Assembly: GCA_020633075.1 (NCBI GenBank)
Contig: JACKEI010000001.1
Location: 806,001-870,000 of the forward strand
DNA: 64,000 nucleotides
From: Sandaracinaceae bacterium
Lineage (GTDB): Bacteria; Myxococcota_A; Polyangia; Polyangiales; Houyiibacteriaceae
Direction: 5' to 3'
Positions 57,400 through 64,000 of this stretch are shown in pieces. The notes beneath the pieces were generated by a model. That model was not told the DNA's origin, did no database searches, and saw nothing but the letters and a program-made list of their open reading frames with translations. The first letter of the stretch is position 1. Every line of letters begins with the position of its first letter. The position numbers were made by a program, and so were the translations under genes.

Positions 57400-59009
57400 C
57401 CAGCCTCGGGACGGAGCAGGGGAAAGAGCAGCACGTCGCGGATGGAGGCTTGCCCCGTGAGCATCATCACCAGGCGGTCCACGCCGAGACCGAAGCCGGC
57501 CGCCGGCGGCATGCCGTGGGCCAGCGCACGGATGTAGTCCGCGTCGAAGTCCATGGCCTCTTCGTCGCCCTTGCCGCGGTTCACGAGCTGGGCCTCGAAG
57601 CGGCCCGCCTGGTCTTCCGGGTCGTTCAGCTCGCTGAAGGCGTTGGCCACCTCGCGCCCTTCCACGAAGAGCTCGAAGCGGTCCGTGAAGGCCGGGTTCT
57701 GGTCGTTGCGGCGCGCGAGAGGCGACACCTCGGCGGGGTATTCGGTGATGAAGACGGGCACGCTCTGCTCACCGCTCGGGTTGCGGTAGAGCTTGGGCAG
57801 CTCCGCCTCGACCAACAGCTCGTACAACAAGAAGATTCTCTCACCGTGCGAGGAGGCGGCGCGCAGCTGCTTGGCGGTCACCGCGTCGGCGTCGCTGGCC
57901 ATGGTCTCGAAGAGGGAGGCGAGGGCCTGGGCGTCGTTCAGCGTGGCCGCGGAGAGGCGCCCGGCCCAGCGCGTGGTGGGCACGTCGTTCTTCCCGGAGC
58001 GCTCGAGGCGGTGCAGGATGGCCTCGCGCATGGGCACGCGCGGCCAGGGGGACACCAGGTCGAAGCCCCGCTCGGCCGTGAGCTGCGGGAAGGCGCTCTG
58101 CACCACCATGTCCACCTCGCGGAAGAGGTCCACGGTGAGGTCCATCATGTCGTCCATGTTGGCGTACGCCATGTAGAACTCGAGGATGGTGAACTCGGGG
58201 TTGTGCTTGGTGCTGATGCCCTCGTTGCGGAACGTGCGGCCGAGCTCGTAGACGCGGTCGAAGCCGCCCACCAGCAGACGCTTCAGGTACAGCTCGGGCG
58301 CGACGCGCAGGTACAGGCTGAGGTCGAGCGCGTTGTGGTGCGTGCGGAAGGGCTTGGCGGTGGCGCCGCCACGCAGCGGGTGCAGCAGCGGGGTCTCCAC
58401 CTCGAGGAAGCCGCGCTCGTCCAGGAAGCTGCGCAGCGCCTTGACGATGAGCGTGCGCGCGCGGAACACGGCCGCCACGTCGGGGTTGGCCCACAGGTCC
58501 ACGTAGCGCTCGCGGTAGCGCTTCTCCACGTCCTTCAGGCCGTTCCACTTGGCCGGCGGCGGCAGCATGGACTTGCCCACGTGCTCGTAGTGCCGCGCGC
58601 TCACGGCCAGGTCGCCCGTCTTGGTGCGCACGATGGGCCCGCGCACCACGACGTGGTCCGCGAGATCCATGGCCGCGCGCTGTCCCGCCGCCGCCTCGTC
58701 CAGCACCTCCTTGCGCACCAGCGCCTGGGCGTCGCCGTAGGGCGTGCGGATGACCAAGAAGGGGCCGCGCTTGGCCATCACGCGCCCGAAGAGGTGTGCC
58801 TGGGGCGCGTCCGGAGCGAGCTCTTCCTCGAGGGGCAGGGCGTCTCGCGTCCCGCTCTCGCTGTCGTTGGCGAGCTCCACCACGTGGCGCCGCTCGGCTT
58901 CCATCTCGGGCGTGACGCGAAACGTGTTCGGGTACGCGCTCGAGCCGAACGTGCTCAGGGTGTCGGCCTTCGTCTTGCGGGCCAGCTTCAGGTCATCCTC
59001 GGTCGCCAA
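57396..59009 (-). CDS. lysS: Lysine--tRNA ligase (class II)
   Basis: This 537-residue enzyme charges tRNA-Lys. It has an N-terminal OB-fold (about 80-170) with VVVRGPIVRTKTGDLAV, class II motif 1 region RFLEVETP-like FLEVETPLLHP, motif 2 FRNEGISTKHNPEFT and motif 3 GFGLGVDRLVMML. The start is TTG 59009, with AGAGGA six bases upstream; no ATG fits, and an extension to 59420 overlaps prfB. It has about 30 more residues than E. coli LysS. It lies 16 bases after prfB and its stop overlaps the permease start by four bases. Confidence 0.93.
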   Translation of the reverse strand: MATEDDLKLARKTKADTLSTFGSSAYPNTFRVTPEMEAERRHVVELANDSESGTRDALPLEEELAPDAPQAHLFGRVMAKRGPFLVIRTPYGDAQALVRKEVLDEAAAGQRAAMDLADHVVVRGPIVRTKTGDLAVSARHYEHVGKSMLPPPAKWNGLKDVEKRYRERYVDLWANPDVAAVFRARTLIVKALRSFLDERGFLEVETPLLHPLRGGATAKPFRTHHNALDLSLYLRVAPELYLKRLLVGGFDRVYELGRTFRNEGISTKHNPEFTILEFYMAYANMDDMMDLTVDLFREVDMVVQSAFPQLTAERGFDLVSPWPRVPMREAILHRLERSGKNDVPTTRWAGRLSAATLNDAQALASLFETMASDADAVTAKQLRAASSHGERIFLLYELLVEAELPKLYRNPSGEQSVPVFITEYPAEVSPLARRNDQNPAFTDRFELFVEGREVANAFSELNDPEDQAGRFEAQLVNRGKGDEEAMDFDADYIRALAHGMPPAAGFGLGVDRLVMMLTGQASIRDVLLFPLLRPEAG

Positions 59010-59025
59010 AATCGTTCCTCTCGGC

Positions 59026-60178
59026 TCAGTCCGCCTTCTTGGCGTTCTCTTTGGCGCGCCGCTTGTCCGCGTTGGACAGCAGGTACGTCTCGATGAAGGT
59101 GTCGAGGTCCCCGTCCAGCACGGCGGCCGCGTTCGCGTCCTTGTGGTCGGTGCGCTCGTCTTTGACCATGGTGTAGGGCTGCAGCGTGTAGCTGCGCACC
59201 TGGGAGCCGAACGCGATGTCCGCCCGGTCCCCCATGAAGGCCTCCTCGAAGGCGGCCTCTTGGTCGCGGCGCAGCTTCTCGAACAGCATGCCGCGCAGCA
59301 TCTTGAGCGCGTGGTCCTTGTTCTGGTGCTGGGACCGCTCGCTCTCGCAGCGCACCACGAACCCCGTGGGCACGTGCTTGATGCGCACGGCAGACTCGGT
59401 CCGGTTGACGTGCTGTCCACCCGCGCCGCCAGAGCGCATGGTGTCGATCTCGAGGTCTTCGTCGCGCAGCTCCACGCCGTCCAGGGTGATGGAGTTGTCC
59501 AGGTCCGGGACCACGCGCACGCTCGCGAACGCCGTGTGTCGGCGCGCGTTGCTGTCGAAGGGGCTGATACGGATCAGGCGGTGCACGCCGTTCTCCGCGC
59601 GCAGGTAGCCATACGCGTAGGGGCCCGCGATGTGCACGTGCGCCTCCTTGATGCCCGCCTCGTCACCGGCCTGCCGGCTGGTGATGGTGGTCTTCATGCC
59701 GTGCTTGTCGCACCAGCGCAGGTACATGCGCAGCAGCATCTCGGCCCAGTCCTGAGCGTCCACGCCGCCTGCGCCTGGGTTGATCATGAGGATGGCGTCC
59801 TCGTTGTCCTCCGGGCCCAGCATGCGCTGCACCTCGAGCGCCCGCGTGCGGGCCTCGAGCCCCTCCAGGGAGCCGGCCACCTCGGCCGCCATGTCCTCGT
59901 CGCCCTCGGACGCGGCGAGCTCGAGCAGGTCCTTGAGATCACTGACTTCGGTGCGGAGCTTCGTGAACGATGTCACGGTCTGCTCGGCGGCCGAGCGCTC
60001 CTTCATGATGCGCTGAGCCACCTCCTGGTTGTTCCAGAAGCCGTCGCGCAGGCTCTCGTGGGTCAGTCGGTCGACTGTGTGCTGTAGGCCTTCGACGTCA
60101 AAGATACCTCCCCAGCGACTCGAGTCGCTGTGCGAGGTCGACCAGGAGGTCGCGGGATTCGCCAATGGAATTAGACAT
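59026..60178 (-). CDS. prfB: Peptide chain release factor 2, made by programmed +1 frameshift
   Basis: The gene reads ATG 60178 to CTT at 60103-60101 (26 codons). An in-frame TGA follows at 60100-60098. The rest of the protein continues in the +1 frame from GAC 60099 to the stop at 59026 (358 codons with stop), giving a 383-residue RF2. It has the UGA-recognising tripeptide SPF at about 205-207 and GGQ at about 253-255, which triggers peptide release. Low RF2 lets the ribosome slip and make more RF2, a self-regulating switch. The junction has the conserved features described under the frameshift site. It is followed by lysS. Confidence 0.95.
60098..60113 (-). promoter_or_regulatory. RF2 programmed frameshift site
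   Basis: On the minus strand the sequence GGGGAGGTATCTTTGA (60113-60098) contains a Shine-Dalgarno-like GGGAGG, the slippery CTT codon and the TGA stop followed by C. This is the arrangement used in most bacterial prfB genes. The SD-like string lies three bases before CTT. It lets the ribosome shift +1 when RF2 is scarce. Confidence 0.95.
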
Positions 60179-60336
60179 ACGTGCTCACGGAGAAAGGAGT
60201 GGGCTCGATAGCGTGGGGGGTGTGCACTGTCAACGACCGCAGCGGCGTGGGCACCCAGCTGCGCGTGGCCCGCGTCTTCAACGCGGCTAGAACTTTGTGC
60301 CTCGGAAGCTGTGGTCTAGGTGATATCGTTATCGTC

Positions 60337-63240
60337 ATGGACACACGCGCCCACCGGTTGGTTACGCTCCTTGCTCTCGTGTTGGCGCTCGGCGCGCCGG
60401 CCGTATGGACGTCGGGCTGTGGTGGCGGTGGCGACGGACGGAACGATCAAGGACCGGCGGACCTGGGGCCGGTCGACGCGAACGGGGACGTGGACCAGGG
60501 CGTGACGGACTGTGTGACCGTGACGACGGTAGCGGCCGCGGACGGCGCCGCACCACCACCCGATGGGGTGGTAGGTGTAGGCGGCTTGCGCATCACCAAC
60601 GACCTGGTGGTCGCCGGCTTCTCCGCCCTGGACCAGCACGGCACGGCGGGCGCCAACGGCGGCAACCTGCTCGACTTCCACCGCCTGGGCAGCGACGACC
60701 ACTTCCTCGAGCACTGGCTGGTCGCTGGGCCCGACAGCGGCCTGCGCGCCTTCAACGACAGTATGACGGTCACCACCGAGGAGCCCAACCGAGTGGTGCT
60801 CGAGGTGCGGGGCCACATCGAGCGCGCGCCGCACGGGCAGGTGTCACCGGATCCGGGCGATGGCCTCACCATCGTGACGACCTTCGAGCTGCGCTGCGGG
60901 GAGCCCAAGCTGCGGCTGGCCACCACGCTCACCAACGACACCTCACCGCCGCGCGCGGTGGCGGGTCTCGTCGGCGCGCTGCGGCCCGTGGACATCCTCT
61001 TGTGGGGCAGCCCCACGGGGATGCGTCCCTTCTGCCCGAACCCGGGGCAGGGCACCTCCTGCACCCAGATCAACTTCGGCAACGTGCCGGGCACGCTCAC
61101 CCGCTCTCAGTACATCGGGACGGGTGGCTCCCGCGCGGGTGACCCGGGCTCCCTGGCCTACTACTCGCTCGACATGGCCACCGTGCCGGGCGCGCACGAC
61201 ACCACCAACAGCGCGTTCGGTGACATCACGACCGGCATCGTGGGCTTCAACCCCGGCGCGTCCGTGAGTCACTCGCGCGTGCTGGTGGCTGGCGACGCGG
61301 CCGACGCCGCGAGCGCCGTGGACGTGGTGCTGAGCGACCTCGAGGCCCTGGGGCGTCTGACCACGGGGGTGGTCACCGGGCAGGTCAGCGTCCCGGGTGG
61401 CATCCCCACTGACCCCTACCGGCGCCCCGCCGTGCTGCTCGCGACCCCGCCCGCCACCGGGAGCGCGACGGACCCGGCCACCTGGCGTCCCGTCAACCTG
61501 GTGCGCGTCGCGGCCGACGGGTCGTTCTCGGCCAGAGTGCCCGTGGGGGCCGTCTCGTACGAGGTGCGCATGGACGGGCACGACGAGGTGCGTGCTGCGG
61601 GCGGCTCCGTGACGGCCGGGCAGACGCTCAGCCTGGGCACACTCAACGTGGGCGCGCGCCCCGAGATCAACGTGACCGTGAACCTGGACGGGACGGGCAC
61701 CACGGCGCGCGTGGTGGTGCTGGGGACCGGCGCCACGGCCGACCCGGTCTTCGGTCCGGAGACGGGCGCTGCACCGCAGGGCAACGTCGCGCTCACGGAC
61801 GGGCTCGGGCAGGTCAGCCTGCCCATTGCCCCTGGCACCTACGACGTCTACGCCATGCGCGGCATGGAGACCTCCCTGGCGCGCGCGTCCATCACGGTGG
61901 CCTCCGCCGACCAAGACGTGACGCTCAACCTGGTCTCTCTCGCCGTGCTCCCGCCGAACTTCCTGACCGCGGACTTCCATGTCCACAGCGCAGCCAGCTT
62001 CGACTCGTCCACGCCCCCCGAGGATCAGGTGCGCGCATTCCTGGCGGCTGGCGTCGACGCGCTGGTGGCGACCGAGCACGACGTGGTCTTCGACTACGGG
62101 CCCGCCATCGCCACGGTCGAGGCCACGCTGCCCATGGCGGCGCGCGGGCGCATCAAGGCCTTCCCGGGGCTGGAAGCGACGGCCTTCGTCCCTTACACGG
62201 ACTTCCCGCACACCATTGGCCACTACAACGTGTTCCCGGTGGACGCGGTGCCCACTGCCTTCGAGAGCGGCACCCCGGATGACGAGCGCGTGGGTCCCGG
62301 CACCGTCTACGACCGCCTGCGGGCCATGCCCGGCCCAGCCCAGCGCATCATCCAGCTCAACCACGCGCGCGGCAGCCGCGTGCCCACCATCTGGCTCGGC
62401 TACTTCGACTCGTGCAACTTCGACGCGAGCCTGAGCTTTGCCATGAACGCGGGCTGCAGCGTGGCGAGCGGCATGGGCACGACGGCCTTCGACGCGGACG
62501 CCTTCGAGGTCATCAACTTCAAGGACCTGCAGGAGTACCTGACGCAGAACCGCGACTGGCACGCCATCCTGCGCGAGGCTCCGGGCGGCAACCTGCCCAC
62601 GGGCACGGCCAACAGCGACTCGCACCGCATCTACAACGAGGAGGCGGGCTTCCCTGTGAACGTGCTCTCCACCAGCAGCACGCTCGCCAACCTGGACGGT
62701 GACGCGCTGGTGAGCCTCATCCGCAGCGGCGGTGTGTCCGGAGCGCTGGGGGTCTTCGTGTGGATCGAGGTCTGCGACGAGGCGGGCACCAACTGCCGCA
62801 ACCCCAGCAAGACGCCGCTCACCATCACCACCGACAACGTGCAGGTGAACGTGTACGTGGCGGCGCCGCCCTGGGTCCCCGTCGACGAGCTGCGCGTGCG
62901 CCTGGGTGGCGAGATCGTCGCGAGGATCGACCTGACGGGTAGCAACCCCGCGGACCCCTTCAGCACCAGCATGGGCGACGTGGTGCGCTACGAGATGACC
63001 GTGAACGTCACGGGCGTCACGGCCGACAGCTTCATCACGGCGGAAGCGGGCTTCGTCTTGCCCACGCTCGTCGACGCGAACGCCAACGGGGTGATCGACC
63101 CCGTCGCGCTGCCGACCGCGCCCGAGCCGTTCACGTCCCTGGTGCGGGGCGCCTCGCCCATCGGCTTCGTGAACCCGGTGTTCCTGGACCGCGACGGGAA
63201 CGCTCAGTACGACCCGCCCGGCATGCCGTTGCCATTGTAA
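60337..63240 (+). CDS. PHP-domain lipoprotein with carboxypeptidase-like repeats
   Basis: This 967-residue protein has a signal peptide and lipobox at C28 (VWTSGC followed by GGGG). A Gly/Asp linker containing DQGPADLG follows, then a beta-rich part (about 60-370). Next come carboxypeptidase-regulatory-like beta units (about 375-540, VTGQVSVPGGIP and FSARVPVGAVSYEVRM). A PHP-type metal-dependent domain starts near 546: DFHVHSAAS, ALVATEHD and the later NSDSHR. PHP domains bind metals and hydrolyse phosphoesters, so a surface or periplasmic phosphoesterase is possible. The C-terminus is another beta-rich part. ATG 60337; the frame is open to 60181 without similarity. It is divergent from prfB. 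Confidence 0.8.
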   Translation: MDTRAHRLVTLLALVLALGAPAVWTSGCGGGGDGRNDQGPADLGPVDANGDVDQGVTDCVTVTTVAAADGAAPPPDGVVGVGGLRITNDLVVAGFSALDQHGTAGANGGNLLDFHRLGSDDHFLEHWLVAGPDSGLRAFNDSMTVTTEEPNRVVLEVRGHIERAPHGQVSPDPGDGLTIVTTFELRCGEPKLRLATTLTNDTSPPRAVAGLVGALRPVDILLWGSPTGMRPFCPNPGQGTSCTQINFGNVPGTLTRSQYIGTGGSRAGDPGSLAYYSLDMATVPGAHDTTNSAFGDITTGIVGFNPGASVSHSRVLVAGDAADAASAVDVVLSDLEALGRLTTGVVTGQVSVPGGIPTDPYRRPAVLLATPPATGSATDPATWRPVNLVRVAADGSFSARVPVGAVSYEVRMDGHDEVRAAGGSVTAGQTLSLGTLNVGARPEINVTVNLDGTGTTARVVVLGTGATADPVFGPETGAAPQGNVALTDGLGQVSLPIAPGTYDVYAMRGMETSLARASITVASADQDVTLNLVSLAVLPPNFLTADFHVHSAASFDSSTPPEDQVRAFLAAGVDALVATEHDVVFDYGPAIATVEATLPMAARGRIKAFPGLEATAFVPYTDFPHTIGHYNVFPVDAVPTAFESGTPDDERVGPGTVYDRLRAMPGPAQRIIQLNHARGSRVPTIWLGYFDSCNFDASLSFAMNAGCSVASGMGTTAFDADAFEVINFKDLQEYLTQNRDWHAILREAPGGNLPTGTANSDSHRIYNEEAGFPVNVLSTSSTLANLDGDALVSLIRSGGVSGALGVFVWIEVCDEAGTNCRNPSKTPLTITTDNVQVNVYVAAPPWVPVDELRVRLGGEIVARIDLTGSNPADPFSTSMGDVVRYEMTVNVTGVTADSFITAEAGFVLPTLVDANANGVIDPVALPTAPEPFTSLVRGASPIGFVNPVFLDRDGNAQYDPPGMPLPL

Positions 63241-63265
63241 CTGCGCGGGAGTTGGGCATAGTGCT

Positions 63266-63290
63266 CGGGTCCCGTCTCGGACGGGGCTCG
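63266..63290 (+). terminator. Hairpin between the two lipoprotein genes
   Basis: CGGGTCCCGTC (63266-63276) pairs with GACGGGGCTCG (63280-63290) across a three-base TCG loop: eleven pairs with two G-U. It lies 26 bases after the PHP-lipoprotein stop and 30 bases before the next ATG. There is no U-run after it. It may end the upstream transcript or act as an mRNA stabiliser between the two genes. Confidence 0.5.
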
Positions 63291-63319
63291 CCACTTGGGG
63301 TATTTCTTGGAGGTCTCGC

Positions 63320-64000
63320 ATGTTCGCTGGTCGGAACGAATGGTTGGTCGCACTCACGTTGCTCTCTTGTGGCGCTGCGTCGGTGGGTTGCGGAGGCGGC
63401 AACACGGGCACGGATCAAGGGCCTGACGACCAGGGCTCCCAGGTGGACGCCAACCGGCCGGACACCGGCAGCACGGACGCCGGCACCACCACCCTGCTTG
63501 CCTGTGAGCGCGACGACCTCTTCATGTCCGGCATCGACCTGGCTGCGAAGACGGTGCGTCTGACCAACCCGACGGGGGCGGACATCACCATCGGCGGCAC
63601 CAACTACCAGCTCTGTCAGGGCCCGGGCCTGTACTCGGCCCTGCCCGCCGGCGTGGTCCCGGCCGGCGGGTCGCTGGTGGTGGCCATCCCCTCCTCGCTC
63701 ACCATCGACACCGTCAGCGGCACCCTGGCTCTGTACAACCCGGGCTCGTTCACCACGCGTGACGCCATGCTGGACTACGTGTGCTGGGGCGACGGGGCCG
63801 GTACGCCGCGCCTGAACATCGCGCAGCGTGTGGGCACGGACGGCACGGTGCTCTGGGACGACGGCGGCTGCGTGCAGCTGGCGGGCAGCACGGACCTCTA
63901 CCTGCGCACCGGCACCCCGGGCAACACCGCGTCCGACTACCGCAACTCGCCGAGCAACGTGGTGTGTATGGTGAGCTCCACGGACGCCGGGGTGGACGCG
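63320..64000 (+). CDS. Lipoprotein of unknown function, partial (cut by right edge)
   Basis: 227 codons are visible from ATG 63320, with GGAGG six bases upstream. A signal peptide leads to a lipobox at C24 (GAASVGC followed by GGG). The linker contains DQGPDDQG, similar to that of the previous lipoprotein. The mature part is beta-rich, with IDLAAKTVRLTNPTGADITI and GGSLVVAIPSS, which resembles lamin-tail-like (LTD) extracellular beta domains. Several cysteines (ACERDD, CQGPGL, VCWGDG, GGCVQL) could form disulfides. The end lies outside the window, so domain count and function are unknown. Confidence 0.75.
   Translation, partial: MFAGRNEWLVALTLLSCGAASVGCGGGNTGTDQGPDDQGSQVDANRPDTGSTDAGTTTLLACERDDLFMSGIDLAAKTVRLTNPTGADITIGGTNYQLCQGPGLYSALPAGVVPAGGSLVVAIPSSLTIDTVSGTLALYNPGSFTTRDAMLDYVCWGDGAGTPRLNIAQRVGTDGTVLWDDGGCVQLAGSTDLYLRTGTPGNTASDYRNSPSNVVCMVSSTDAGVDA

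Noticed and set aside
59026..60165. prfB as a disrupted gene, or starting at a GTG at 60165
   Set aside because: The apparent break is the standard RF2 frameshift site with CTT-TGA-C and an SD-like GGGAGG, so the gene is intact.
60295..60326. TTGTGC with TGATAT as a promoter for the PHP lipoprotein
   Set aside because: The spacing is 20 bases and both boxes are poor matches.

Overview
The window is GC-rich, densely coded bacterial chromosome. The gene content points to a delta-type Gram-negative with an outer membrane, most likely a member of the Myxococcota (Polyangia-like). The grounds are glycine-rich lipoproteins with Asp/Gly linkers, a DUF507 gene beside yicC and gmk, acidic outer-membrane proteins and a very large tetratricopeptide protein. 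This placement is inference from gene families, not from a phylogenetic marker. No insertion sequence, integrase, phage gene or CRISPR array was seen, and no gene-free stretch exceeds 300 bases.

Region 1 (1-15851) is a surface-polysaccharide cluster, cut by the left edge inside a flippase gene. It contains a flippase, a GT-B transferase, a polysaccharide pyruvyltransferase-like protein, and a PseA/WbpG-type sugar amidotransferase with its own HisH and HisF partners. It also contains an acyltransferase, three GT4 glycosyltransferases, an FkbM methyltransferase in a visibly AT-richer patch, an AsnB-type amidotransferase, an RmlD-like reductase and a class I methyltransferase. The HisH/HisF/PseA trio suggests that ammonia from glutamine is used to make an amidino or amide sugar, rather than histidine.

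Region 2 (15853-31204) is mixed housekeeping and unknown genes. It holds a 1844-residue TPR protein with proline-rich and acidic ends, pdxH, a patatin-like lipase and argC. It also holds two metallophosphoesterases, a PilZ protein, a DUF2804 protein, and a tightly overlapping three-gene operon (phosphoesterase, Cys-rich protein, redoxin-like lipoprotein without a CxxC).

Region 3 (31298-41129) starts with a tRNA-Val and the proteostasis block tig-clpP-clpX-lon, all on the minus strand. A dCMP deaminase, a HExxH lipoprotein and RNase J follow.

Region 4 (41275-48388) has an outer-membrane barrel protein with an extremely acidic N-terminus, a TerB-like protein ending in a Ser-Asp repeat, radA, gmk-yicC-DUF507 and a Crp/Fnr regulator with a clear promoter.

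Region 5 (48405-60178) is one co-directional minus-strand run: prfB, lysS, a LolC/E-like permease, LolD, BamA, Skp, TolC, MlaC. It joins translation genes to lipoprotein export, beta-barrel assembly, efflux and lipid transport. prfB carries a classic programmed +1 frameshift.

Region 6 (60337-64000) has two tandem lipoprotein genes. The first bears a PHP-type metal-dependent domain; the second is cut by the right edge.
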